Shown here: one piece after another, positions 28,236 to 35,389 of the stretch
How positions within the stretch are numbered: the first letter of the stretch is position 1
Layout of the letters: each line of letters begins with the position of its first letter
Origin: Phyllobacterium myrsinacearum
GTDB lineage: Bacteria; Pseudomonadota; Alphaproteobacteria; Rhizobiales; Rhizobiaceae
Reading direction: 5' to 3'
NCBI RefSeq assembly: GCF_002980555.1
Contig: NZ_PVBT01000006.1
Coordinates: 248,001-312,000, forward strand
DNA length: 64,000 bases
Notes under the pieces: generated by a model
Database searches by the model: none
The model's input: only the letters and a program-made list of their open reading frames with translations
What the model was told of the DNA's origin: nothing
Made by a program: the position numbers and the translations under genes

Positions 28236-28329
28236 TGACCGGCGATGGCGCGCCTGCTGTTCCCGCCTGTCCCTGCGCCGTCACGCGACCCGAGCCGTGT
28301 CCAGCCCGCACCCGGCCGGCGAAAAACCG

Positions 28330-28998
28330 TCAGAAGTGATAACGGATACCGACCGTATTGGCGTTTGATCCCTCGCCCATATTGCCGAAGGTTTCGCCGG
28401 CACCGGAGCGGTGATGCAATTGCCATGTCACTTCCAGATTGGGCGCGCCGCCCCAGCGAAATGAAAGTTCCGGCCCGAGAAAGCCCAGGAAGGACGCATC
28501 GCCGTCATAGCGAAGCTCGCGTTCCTTCTCGATCTGGGTCTCGCCCGTCACGGCACTGAAACCGGCGGTGAATGCCGGGGAGATCACGACATTGCCGATA
28601 ACGAGACCCTGGTGCTTCAGCCGGACGCCGGTCCAGACTTCGCCCGAGGTGTCGTCGTCCTCGCCAAAACGCAGCGCCACGCCGATGACGCCGCCAAGTT
28701 GAAATCCCGATCCGAGATCATAGACATCGCGACCATAGGTGACGCCGATCAGGCCGTTCCCGGTGTAGTCCACACCGAAGAGGTGAATGGCTCCGCCCGC
28801 CGTGTCGCGCGCAAACGGCCCGCCCAGCAGCGTGATGTCATTGCGCTTCGGCGCCTCTCCGGGTTGCAGGAACGGATCCGAGGTGGCAAAATAAATGAAG
28901 GGATGGGCCTTGCTGGCGGCCGTCACCGGGCCGGAAGAAAGTCCGAGAATCGCTGCGCTGACCAGCGCTCCAACACCAACCGAACGCCAAGATTTCAT
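28330..28998 (-). CDS. PagL-like lipid A deacylase / outer-membrane beta-barrel
   Basis: 222 residues. Signal peptide MKSWRSVGVGALVSAAILGLSSGPVTAA precedes a chain of alternating strands with many Gly and aromatic residues, ending in VGIRYHF, an outer-membrane C-terminus. The segment WQLHHRSGAGETFGNM GEG resembles the PagL active site (His-x-Ser plus an acidic residue near the C-terminus). PagL removes the 3-O-acyl chain of lipid A. The PagL assignment rests on this short motif and topology, so a generic barrel is the alternative. Convergent with the integrase. Confidence 0.6.
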   Translation of the reverse strand: MKSWRSVGVGALVSAAILGLSSGPVTAASKAHPFIYFATSDPFLQPGEAPKRNDITLLGGPFARDTAGGAIHLFGVDYTGNGLIGVTYGRDVYDLGSGFQLGGVIGVALRFGEDDDTSGEVWTGVRLKHQGLVIGNVVISPAFTAGFSAVTGETQIEKERELRYDGDASFLGFLGPELSFRWGGAPNLEVTWQLHHRSGAGETFGNMGEGSNANTVGIRYHF

Positions 28999-29144
28999 CT
29001 GTGCCCTCATGGTTCCTGAACAAACGAGTCTGGTGCACACGATACAAAAAACGACGGAAGAAGAAACACAAAATTAACCATAGGCTTTTTTGACCGCCGG
29101 CATGGGCGGCGCTTGACCGGTTTGGCACTGTATGACGGCTCCGG

Positions 29145-29181
29145 AAAAGACAGGGCCCGGCGCTGTTGCGCCAGGCCCTGT
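29145..29181 (-). terminator. Terminator hairpin, minus strand
   Basis: ACAGGGCCTGGCGC-AACA-GCGCCGGGCCCTGT pairs over 14 positions with one mismatch and is followed on the minus strand by CTTTT. It lies 38 bases after the stop of the small 29219-29401 frame, which supports that frame being expressed. Confidence 0.8.
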
Positions 29182-29218
29182 CCTTTCGACTTTTCGCTGT
29201 CATTCCCTCAGTTTCGCT

Positions 29219-29401
29219 TCAGGTTCGGATAATCTCCTCCTCAGCTTCTGATGGTATCAAGCGCACGTTGTCACCTTCGGGCAACGTGAGGCTCGGCAAT
29301 TCACCCCCCGATGATCCCCCCCTGCCGGGCCTCATTCCCGGCTTTGCACCACTGCCGGTCAAGTATACCCAGAGTTCCTGGCCTGACCTTGGCATGTTCA
29401 A
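29219..29401 (-). CDS. 60-residue protein of unknown function
   Basis: A frame MNMPRSGQELWVYLTGSGAK... ending GDNVRLIPSEAEEEIIRT. It is soluble, Gly/Pro-rich in the middle with an acidic C-terminal end, and has no signal peptide. A strong minus-strand terminator immediately downstream is the main support, because no other minus-strand gene would use it. No clear ribosome-binding site is visible. An ATG two codons further in is an alternative start. No family recognised. Confidence 0.45.
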   Translation of the reverse strand: MNMPRSGQELWVYLTGSGAKPGMRPGRGGSSGGELPSLTLPEGDNVRLIPSEAEEEIIRT

Positions 29402-29640
29402 ATTCGCCGTGAATCAATCGATATATTACGTCTCTCAAAAAAAATCACAAGACAAGAGGGCAGAACAAGTTACAGGCAAGAATTGCATTTCCTTGTCAGC
29501 ATATATGCCAAGAAAAAATTGCTCCGCCCCGTGCGGCAATACATCGATCGTACCCCACCACACTAATCCCCCTCTCCCCGCACTGGCGCCGGGATGCCGG
29601 CGGCCGCCCCCATTTTCGCAAGGTCTTGATTTCTGTCATA

Positions 29641-29660
29641 TCACGTAACATATTAAGTGA
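29641..29660. promoter_or_regulatory. Inverted repeat upstream of the methyltransferase gene
   Basis: TCACGTAACATATTAAGTGA has arms TCAC-x-TAA and TTA-x-GTGA around CATA, 54 bases before the methyltransferase ATG. It is a candidate regulator site. The rest of 29402-29713 shows no gene; it includes an AT-rich patch near 29430-29460. Confidence 0.4.
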
Positions 29661-29713
29661 CATGAAATGCGGATGTTCAAACCGGCGCCGCAGCAAGTGG
29701 AGACGCACACGCG

Positions 29714-30385
29714 ATGACCGCCTTTTCCGATCCGCAAGCCGTGGCGCGCTATGCCGATGGGCCGACCCGTTTCGTGCCTGGCTTTGATGCCATGCAACGC
29801 ATGACGACGCTGCTGCTGGCGGAGCGCGCGCCTGACGACGCCCGTGTGCTGGTGCTTGGGGCGGGCGGCGGATTGGAGCTGAAGGTGTTTGCCCAGGCAC
29901 ATCCGGGCTGGACTTTTGACGGCATCGATCCATCAGCAGAAATGCTCCAGCTGGCCGGACGGACGCTGGGGCCGCTGGCATCGCGGGCGCGGCTGCAGCA
30001 AGGCTACATCGGCGATGCGCCGGATGGCCCCTACGATGCGGCGGCCTGCCTCCTCACCCAGCATTTCATGGACGCGGCGGAGCGCCAGCGCACGGCGGCT
30101 GAAATCCACCGGCGGCTCAAGCCCGGCGCACCGTTCGTGACCGCCCATCTCAGTATCCCGCAAGGCGACGGGGCGCGTGCGGCATGGCTTTCACGCTACG
30201 CCGCCTTTGCGGTCGCGGCCGGGCTTGATCCTGAAAAGGCTGCCAACATGCAACGGGCTGTCGACACGAAGACCCACATTCTTGCGCCCGAGGAGGACGA
30301 GGCGATCCTGATCGGGGCCGGTTTTGCACAGGTCGAGCTGTTTTATGCTGCCTTCAGCTTCCGCGGCTGGGTCGCCCATGCCTGA
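29714..30385 (+). CDS. Class I SAM-dependent methyltransferase
   Basis: 223 residues. Motif I VLVLGAGGGLELKVFA and motif II WTFDGIDPSAEMLQLA give a complete SAM-binding Rossmann core. YDAAACLLTQHFMD is the post-II segment and HRRLKPGAPFVTAHLS the motif III region. The arrangement is that of small-molecule (UbiE/Tam-like) methyltransferases; the substrate is unknown. A candidate operator lies upstream. No partner gene follows on the strand. Confidence 0.85.
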   Translation: MTAFSDPQAVARYADGPTRFVPGFDAMQRMTTLLLAERAPDDARVLVLGAGGGLELKVFAQAHPGWTFDGIDPSAEMLQLAGRTLGPLASRARLQQGYIGDAPDGPYDAAACLLTQHFMDAAERQRTAAEIHRRLKPGAPFVTAHLSIPQGDGARAAWLSRYAAFAVAAGLDPEKAANMQRAVDTKTHILAPEEDEAILIGAGFAQVELFYAAFSFRGWVAHA

Positions 30386-30713
30386 CGGCCCGATCCGTGC
30401 CGCAAGCCACGCCATTCCCGGATTGGATAGGCTGCGCCGGGATACCGGGAGACAGGAGAATCAGATCAAGGGACGCGGCCATGTCGAATCAGCCTCTCCT
30501 CCCCCGCAACTCCGCCCGCCAGTTCCGGCCATTTCCATGGCGAAGCGAACGGCAGGCAGCAAAGTCGGCAGAAATGAGGTGGAAAAGGCCTGTCCCGCAG
30601 CGTTTGCCCGCCATTATTGATGTTTTCGGCGGGCTCACCGCTTGCACAAAATTTTGGATGAGGCCGAATAAAAGCCTTGCCAACAAAGGGTTTCCTCTTT
30701 AGTCAGCGTCCTT
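30386..30713. other. Intergenic region upstream of tRNA-Ser
   Basis: 328 bases without a convincing gene. A 73-residue frame at 30481-30702 exists but has arginine-rich, anonymous content and no ribosome-binding site. The last 80 bases should contain the tRNA promoter (TTGCAC near 30641 is a possible -35). Confidence 0.5.
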
Positions 30714-30804
30714 GGAGAGGTGGCCGAGTGGTCGAAGGCGCTCCCCTGCTAAGGGAGTAGGGCTCAAAAGGCTCTCGAGGGTTCGAATCCCTTCTTCTCC
30801 GCCA
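30714..30804 (+). tRNA. tRNA-Ser (anticodon GCU)
   Basis: A 91-base gene with encoded CCA. The acceptor GGAGAGG pairs with CTTCTCC (one G-U). The D-arm has GGCCGAGTGGTCGAAGGC. The anticodon stem CTCCC/GGGAG encloses loop CTGCTAA with anticodon GCT at 30748-30750. A long variable arm (GGGCTC...GAGG region) marks a class II serine tRNA, and the T-arm loop is GGTTCGAATCC. Reads AGC/AGU codons. Confidence 0.97.
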
Positions 30805-30914
30805 TTTTCACGCTTATTTTCAAAGACCGTTGTTCCGCAGTGCAGGCGCTCGGACACTGCTGGCTGCTGCAGGACGCCCAGGCGGCTGACCTGCAACAGG
30901 GCAACCGGCCATAG

Positions 30915-30938
30915 AAAAGGCGGCTCTCGCGAGCCGCC
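30915..30938 (-). terminator. Terminator after the Arg/Trp-rich secreted protein gene
   Basis: GGCGGCTC-GCGA-GAGCCGCC is a perfect 8-pair stem on the minus strand followed by TTTTC, about 30 bases after the 30968 stop. Confidence 0.85.
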
Positions 30939-30967
30939 CCTCTAGCGTTCAAGCGTTCCGATGGATA

Positions 30968-31315
30968 TCAGAGACGGAAAACACCCAGCGGATACCAGTA
31001 GCCATCGCTGTGACGGCGGTAGCCGCGGCGATATTCACGGTAGCCACGCTGATTCTTCCAATATCCCGGACGATAATCGCGGTTGTTGAAATGCGGACGG
31101 CGGCGTTCGTCACGGCGGTCCCAGCGACGGTCGTCGCGGCGATCCCAACGGCGATTGTCGTGGCGGCGCCGCTCAACATACTGCACCTGCTCGACATTGG
31201 ATACGACCGGCGTCTTCTGGGCCGATACCGGTGCCGCGTTCGAAGAAACGACCGAAGTCAATCCAACGAGAACCGCCAGCAAGCCAGCGGTAAACAGCGA
31301 AACAAGATTTTTCAT
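30968..31315 (-). CDS. Secreted Arg/Asp/Trp/Tyr-rich repeat protein
   Basis: 115 residues with Sec signal MKNLVSLFTAGLLAVLVGLTSVVSSNAA. The mature part holds a tandem repeat of RRWDRRD (NRRWDRRDDRRWDRRDERRR), then a Tyr/Arg-rich half (DYRPGYWKNQRGYREYRRGYRRHSDG) ending YPLGVFRL. Such basic-aromatic periplasmic proteins are common in Rhizobiales; some belong near the BA14K group, but the diagnostic BA14K end is not evident. Function unknown. A strong terminator follows. Confidence 0.7.
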   Translation of the reverse strand: MKNLVSLFTAGLLAVLVGLTSVVSSNAAPVSAQKTPVVSNVEQVQYVERRRHDNRRWDRRDDRRWDRRDERRRPHFNNRDYRPGYWKNQRGYREYRRGYRRHSDGYWYPLGVFRL

Positions 31316-31419
31316 AAGTCACTCCTATCGATTCACACCAGGGATAGGTGCGCCTTCAGTGATGAACAGAGTATGAACAGCGTTGCGTGCATCTCGTCCG
31401 CCGCCGCCCCGCGCACGGC

Positions 31420-31803
31420 TTATCCGGCTATCGCCGCAGGCCGGGGTCCCCGCAAACCGATACAGTTGCCCCAGGGATCGCGAACCTGACACATGGCAAG
31501 GCCATCCTGTATCGCCAGCGGCCCGCGATAGAGCGTGGCGCCCAGTTTTTCCATATGGGCGAGAGCCGCGTCAAAATCATCGACCGCCCAATAGACGACC
31601 GAGCCGAAGGGCCCCGCCCCCACCTGCGCGTCCGCAGGCACGATTTCAAGGCAGACGGAGCCGATCTGCAGGAACTCGAAATCAAACTCGTCGAGCCGCG
31701 TGCGGACAGCCTCAGGAAAACCGTGCTGATACCATGCGAGCCCGGCCTCGACATCGCTGACATGAACCAGAATTGCGGCGACGGGGTTTGCTGTCATGGG
31801 CAT
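31420..31803 (-). CDS. VOC-superfamily (glyoxalase/bleomycin-resistance-like) protein
   Basis: 127 residues, a single VOC domain of two beta-alpha-beta-beta-beta units: VAAILVHVSDVEAGLAWYQHGF and VVYWAVDDFDAALAHMEKLGATL, ending VRDPWGNCIGLRGP. Metal-site candidates are His in ILVHVSD and Glu in VCLEIVP. The substrate is unknown. The start may be the ATG at 31803 or two codons later. Confidence 0.8.
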   Translation of the reverse strand: MPMTANPVAAILVHVSDVEAGLAWYQHGFPEAVRTRLDEFDFEFLQIGSVCLEIVPADAQVGAGPFGSVVYWAVDDFDAALAHMEKLGATLYRGPLAIQDGLAMCQVRDPWGNCIGLRGPRPAAIAG

Positions 31804-32015
31804 GGGTGCGCGATCTTCCGAGTGCTCTGTACGCGGGGGATAGCCGAGGGCGGCCATGCTGGCAATGCCGGACCGCGCCGCCGCTAGACCGCAATACCTG
31901 CCACGAAAAATCTCACGACAATGTGAAATGCACCCGCTTGCTCCTCTAGTCACTAGAGATACTACACCGATTGCAACAGCATGCACTGTCCCTATGCACA
32001 ACAATGGAGACCAGA

Positions 32016-32357
32016 ATGGCAATTGTTCCGAACATTGGCAGCCCGGTGAAAGCCCAGGGGCTTGTCTGCCCCGCCTGCGGGATCAGCCTGCTGATGGGTG
32101 ACCGCCAGGGTGTTGCAGTCGATTTCTGCCCGCAGTGCCGGGGTGTCTGGCTCGAACGCGGCAAGCTGGACGACATCATCGAGCGCAGCGCGCGCTATGA
32201 AACGCGCGGCGCCCAGCAAACCATGCCGCAGGCACAACCGGTGCCGGCACCATGCCCGGAATCCGATGCATCGCACGGCTATCGCGACGGCGGGCACGGG
32301 TCGCATGGCGGGCGCCGCGGCAAGCACGGCTCCCTGCTCGGCCGCCTCTTCGACTGA
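32016..32357 (+). CDS. Zinc-ribbon (TFIIB-type zf) protein
   Basis: 113 residues. The zf-TFIIB pattern CPACGISLLMGDRQGVAVDF then CPQCRGVWLERGKLDDIIE is complete with four metal Cys. The rest is a His/Gly-rich tail (SHGYRDGGHGSHGGRRGKHG) ending LLGRLFD. The start at 32016 is chosen because GGAG lies 8 bases upstream. Function unknown; the family is widespread and cytosolic. The His-rich tail might bind metal. Confidence 0.82.
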   Translation: MAIVPNIGSPVKAQGLVCPACGISLLMGDRQGVAVDFCPQCRGVWLERGKLDDIIERSARYETRGAQQTMPQAQPVPAPCPESDASHGYRDGGHGSHGGRRGKHGSLLGRLFD

Positions 32358-32506
32358 CGCGGCGTCCTGCGGTATTGCTGCTTTCCCGCCGATATGACGG
32401 CCGTCGGATTTGGTTATCCGGGCGGCCTGGGTTAAGTCTTTCAGACGGCTGCAAGTGCCGGGCGGCGGCTTCCAAGCCAAACGCTTTTCTGCGAAAGGAA
32501 TGTTCA

Positions 32507-32917
32507 TTGAGACCCATCACACCAAAACTTGCGGTTGCCGCATTGGCTGTTCTGAGCATTGCAGCAGTTACGCCGGCATGGTCGGCCTGCCGCTTCAACA
32601 CAACCGTCATTGTCGAGGGACCGTCGAAGGCGCGCCTTCCGGCGGGATCGCAGCTCAGCCTGACGATTTTCGATGGCAATCTTGCTGACGCACCGATGTC
32701 GATGACCGCCGTCGCCACGGTTGAAAAGCGCGTTTCCGGCCAGCGTTTTCCGCTGCGGGTACCGGTCAGCGTGCGCAGCGACAAGAAATGTCCGGTCTGG
32801 CCTTCGCTTTCCGCCCGCATCGAACAGCGCGGCAAGCTGGCATTTCTCAACGATACCCAGACCCGCGTTCATCCGGGCAAGCGCACTCTTGTCAAGCTGA
32901 TCGCTGTCAGCCGCTAA
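32507..32917 (+). CDS. Secreted YbaY-like protein
   Basis: 136 residues from a TTG at 32507, with AAGGA 8 bases upstream. Signal peptide MRPITPKLAVAALAVLSIAAVTPAWSAC leads to a YbaY-type domain: NTTVIVEGPSKARLPAGSQLSLTIFDG ... RFPLRVPVSV ... YbaY proteins are usually lipoproteins. Here there is Ala-Cys at the cleavage site but no clear lipobox, so it may be soluble periplasmic. Function unknown. Confidence 0.7.
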   Translation: MRPITPKLAVAALAVLSIAAVTPAWSACRFNTTVIVEGPSKARLPAGSQLSLTIFDGNLADAPMSMTAVATVEKRVSGQRFPLRVPVSVRSDKKCPVWPSLSARIEQRGKLAFLNDTQTRVHPGKRTLVKLIAVSR

Positions 32918-32936
32918 AAACGCGCCCTTGCCCCGG

Positions 32937-33137
32937 TCACGGCTGTTTGCAGGCCGTGGCCAGCAGCGCATTGATTGTTGCTATGCGCTCATCGGCAATG
33001 TCGCAGACATATTGAATTGCCGATTGCTGCCGCTTATTGCCGATATCGGCGGCTGCCATGAACAGCACTTCGACGAGATACTTCACTTCGGTCAGACGGT
33101 TTTGAGCATCAATGATTTTGCTTGATTCATGGCTCAT
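32937..33137 (-). CDS. 66-residue helical protein of unknown function
   Basis: MSHESSKIIDAQNRLTEVKY... ending LLATACKQP, soluble and strongly helical. GAGG lies upstream of the ATG. It is divergent from the XRE regulator gene across 172 bases, which suggests a regulator/target pair. No family recognised; residue composition and the divergent context support a real gene. Confidence 0.55.
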   Translation of the reverse strand: MSHESSKIIDAQNRLTEVKYLVEVLFMAAADIGNKRQQSAIQYVCDIADERIATINALLATACKQP

Positions 33138-33309
33138 GATAGGGCCTCAATAGGATTGAAAATTAATCTAAAAATGTTTCAGACAAACATAATAGACACC
33201 CAAGCAATAAGGCTGGGCGTCACTGTTTCAGCGGCAAAAAATCGCAACAGTGATACGGTACAGCCCCACTAGGAATGGCGTCAACAAAAATCATAACCGT
33301 GTAGCGAAA

Positions 33310-33546
33310 ATGATCGATTTGCAATGCAAGATGGCCCGTGCGGCCTTGGGACTTGGGGTGCGTGATCTCGCGGCTCGTGCCCGCGTGTCGACGGATACAA
33401 TCGCCCGGTTGGAACGGGGTGAGAAACTCAAGCCAGCGACCATCACGGCTATCGCAGCGGCGCTTGAAAAAGCGGGGGTTATATTTGAAGCGGATGGTGA
33501 GATGGTGAATGGCGGTCCGGGCGTAAGACTGCGGATGGATGAATGA
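33310..33546 (+). CDS. Small XRE-family DNA-binding protein
   Basis: 78 residues from MIDLQCKMARAALGLGVRDL. The whole protein is one HTH_3 domain: ARAALGLGVRDLAARARVSTDTIARLERGEKLKP, with the recognition helix at STDTIARLE. ALEKAGVIFEADGE and GPGVRLR match the C-terminal end often seen in Rhizobiales one-domain XRE regulators. An in-frame ATG 20 codons upstream is less likely. It is divergent from the 66-residue gene. Confidence 0.8.
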   Translation: MIDLQCKMARAALGLGVRDLAARARVSTDTIARLERGEKLKPATITAIAAALEKAGVIFEADGEMVNGGPGVRLRMDE

Positions 33547-33580
33547 CCCTGCCCTCAGCTTTTCCCGCAAGAGGCTGACG

Positions 33581-34270
33581 CTAGTCTCCCGCCTCCCTTC
33601 TGATCTCCGCCGCTGCCGCCTCCAGCCCGGCCAGGGCAAAGCGCTGGAAATGGGCGATGATGGCGGTTTGCGGGCCGGGTTCCGGCGACTGAAGCTCCGG
33701 CAGCACCTGTGACAGCAATTGCCGGTTGCCGACCAGCAGGATGGCAAAGGGCGCCACGATGTTGAGCAGGCACCGCCCCACCGCCGGATGCTCCACCGGA
33801 ACGCCGAGAATATCGGCGACAAGCCCGGCCACCACCTGTTTCTTCGGCAGAACTTCCTGCTGCAACAGCACGGGAAAGGCCTGGGATGGCGCAAGAATCT
33901 CGCGGCTCAGCACCCGCAGCACCCATGAGGACGACGCTGGCGCCGTGATTGTCCCGGCAATCAGCCCGATGAGGATTTTCAGCTTGTCGATGGAAGCCCC
34001 CGGCCCTTGTGCCAGCGCCACCAGCCGGTCGTAGGTCAGGAGCCGCCGGTGCGCCTCGACCAGCACCTCGGCATACAGTCCTTCAATGCCGCCATAATAA
34101 TAATTCACCGCGGCGGAATTGCTCCCGGCCCGCCCGGCAATCTCCTTGCCCGTAGCGCGGTCAAAGCCTTTTTCGGCAAAAATTTCGCCCGCCGCTTCCA
34201 AAATCTGGGCCTTGGTCGAAGCGCCGTCTTCGCGCCGTCCAGGAAGTTTTCGAGGTGTTTTGCGTATCAT
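33581..34270 (-). CDS. TetR-family regulator, CecR (YbiH)-like
   Basis: 229 residues. The N-terminal HTH is KAQILEAAGEIFAEKGFDRATGKEIAGRAGSNSAAVNYYYGG. The C-terminal domain runs VEAHRRLLTYDRL to the end (about residues 90-225), typical of DUF1956 in CecR. In E. coli CecR controls ybhG-ybhFSR and rhlE, and here the divergent operon is exactly YbhG-YbhF-YbhS-YbhR, which strengthens the call. The start at 34270 is used because the upstream reading frame would cross the divergent gene. An operator candidate lies at 34308-34329. Confidence 0.88.
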   Translation of the reverse strand: MIRKTPRKLPGRREDGASTKAQILEAAGEIFAEKGFDRATGKEIAGRAGSNSAAVNYYYGGIEGLYAEVLVEAHRRLLTYDRLVALAQGPGASIDKLKILIGLIAGTITAPASSSWVLRVLSREILAPSQAFPVLLQQEVLPKKQVVAGLVADILGVPVEHPAVGRCLLNIVAPFAILLVGNRQLLSQVLPELQSPEPGPQTAIIAHFQRFALAGLEAAAAEIRREAGD

Positions 34271-34307
34271 GCCAGCACAGTAACCCAGATTTGAAAGGAT
34301 TAAAAGT

Positions 34308-34355
34308 TCAAATTGAAATTCAAATTTGACATAATGTACGGGCGGCCTGTATGAT
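34308..34355 (+). promoter_or_regulatory. Promoter and operator of the YbhG-F-S-R operon (predicts a leaderless mRNA)
   Basis: TCAAATT-N8-AATTTGA (34308-34329) is an inverted repeat with 7-base arms, and TTGAAATTCAA lies within it. It overlaps the -35 TTGACA (34326-34331), followed after 18 bases by -10 TATGAT (34350-34355). Transcription should start at about 34361-34362, which is the ATG of the first gene, and no Shine-Dalgarno is visible. The operator position fits repression by the divergent CecR-like protein. Confidence 0.6.
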
Positions 34356-34360
34356 GGCGC

Positions 34361-35389
34361 ATGAGCAAAATTCTTCGCATTCTCATTTCGCTGATCCTCA
34401 TTGCCGGCCTTGGCGGAGCAGCCTGGTGGTACTACCGCCCCTCGTCCGGCAATGACGCACTGACGCTGTACGGCAATGTCGACCTGCGGCAGGCATCGCT
34501 TGCCTTCAACGGATCGGAGCGGATTGCCGAGGTGCTGGCCGAAGAAGGCGATGTGGTGGGCAAGGGCCAGGTGCTGGCGCGGCTCGATACCAGCCGCCTT
34601 GCCCCGCAGGTGCAGCAGGCGGAGGCAACGGTTGCCGCCCAGCAGGCCGCGCTGCTCCAGCTGAAAAATGGCAGCCGGCCCGAGGAAATCGCCCAGGCAC
34701 GCGCCAATCTGGCGTCGGCGCAGGCCGATGCGCTGAACGCCAAGGCGCAGTTCGAGCGCCAGAGCGTACTGACGGCGAACGCCACCGCCAGCAAGCAGGA
34801 CCTTGATACGGCGCGCGCGGCGGCAGCGGTTGCCAACGCCAAGGTGGACGTGGCGCAAAGTGCGCTGGCGCTGGCCATCGCCGGGCCGCGCGTCGAGGAA
34901 ATCAGCCAGAGCGAGGCGCAGTTGCGCGGCAGCGAGGCGCAACTGGCGCTCATGCGCCAGCAGCTTGCCGATGCGCAGCTGTTTGCGCCATTTGAGGGTG
35001 TCGTGCGCTCGCGGCTGATGGAACCGGGCGAGATCGCCGCGCCCGGCAAGCCGGTGTTTTCACTGGCAACGCGTGGCACGAAATGGGTGCGCGCCTATGT
35101 CTCCGAAACCAATCTCGGCCATCTGCGCCCCGGCATGCGGGCCAGGATCACCACGGACAGTTTTCCCGATCAGCCGCTGGACGGCTGGGTCGGCTTCATC
35201 TCGCCGGTGGCGGAGTTCACCCCGAAAACGGTGGAGACGACGGACCTGCGCACCAGCCTCGTCTATGAGGTGCGTGTCTTTGTCGAGGACCGGAAGGATG
35301 TGCTGCGGCTCGGCATGCCCGCCACGGTGCAACTGCTGCCGGAGGCCGCGCCGCACACGGCGGCACCCGAAACGGACACAAAACCATGA
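34361..35389 (+). CDS. HlyD/YbhG-family periplasmic adaptor
   Basis: 342 residues: an N-terminal membrane anchor (RILISLILIAGLGGAAWWYY), a lipoyl half-motif (LAFNGSERIAEVLAEEGDVVGKGQVLARLD), a long coiled-coil hairpin (about residues 80-200, ASAQADALNAKAQFERQ), then the second lipoyl half (FAPFEGVVRSRLMEPGEIAAPGKPVF) and beta domains. It should link the inner-membrane ABC transporter to the outer membrane or periplasm. It overlaps the ATPase gene by four bases. Confidence 0.9.
   Translation: MSKILRILISLILIAGLGGAAWWYYRPSSGNDALTLYGNVDLRQASLAFNGSERIAEVLAEEGDVVGKGQVLARLDTSRLAPQVQQAEATVAAQQAALLQLKNGSRPEEIAQARANLASAQADALNAKAQFERQSVLTANATASKQDLDTARAAAAVANAKVDVAQSALALAIAGPRVEEISQSEAQLRGSEAQLALMRQQLADAQLFAPFEGVVRSRLMEPGEIAAPGKPVFSLATRGTKWVRAYVSETNLGHLRPGMRARITTDSFPDQPLDGWVGFISPVAEFTPKTVETTDLRTSLVYEVRVFVEDRKDVLRLGMPATVQLLPEAAPHTAAPETDTKP

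Noticed and set aside
30481-30702. A 73-residue plus-strand frame upstream of tRNA-Ser (MSNQPLLPRNSARQ...).
   Set aside because: No ribosome-binding site, Arg/Pro-rich shadow-like composition, and the tRNA promoter must lie within it.
30714-30804. tRNA-Ser as the attachment site of the integrase at 27300.
   Set aside because: The tRNA lies 2.5 kb from the integrase with ordinary genes between, and no repeat of its 3' end was seen near the integrase.
32016-32357. Longer start for the zinc-ribbon gene at 31971.
   Set aside because: It would add Cys/His-poor sequence lacking conservation; GGAG is spaced properly only for the ATG at 32016.
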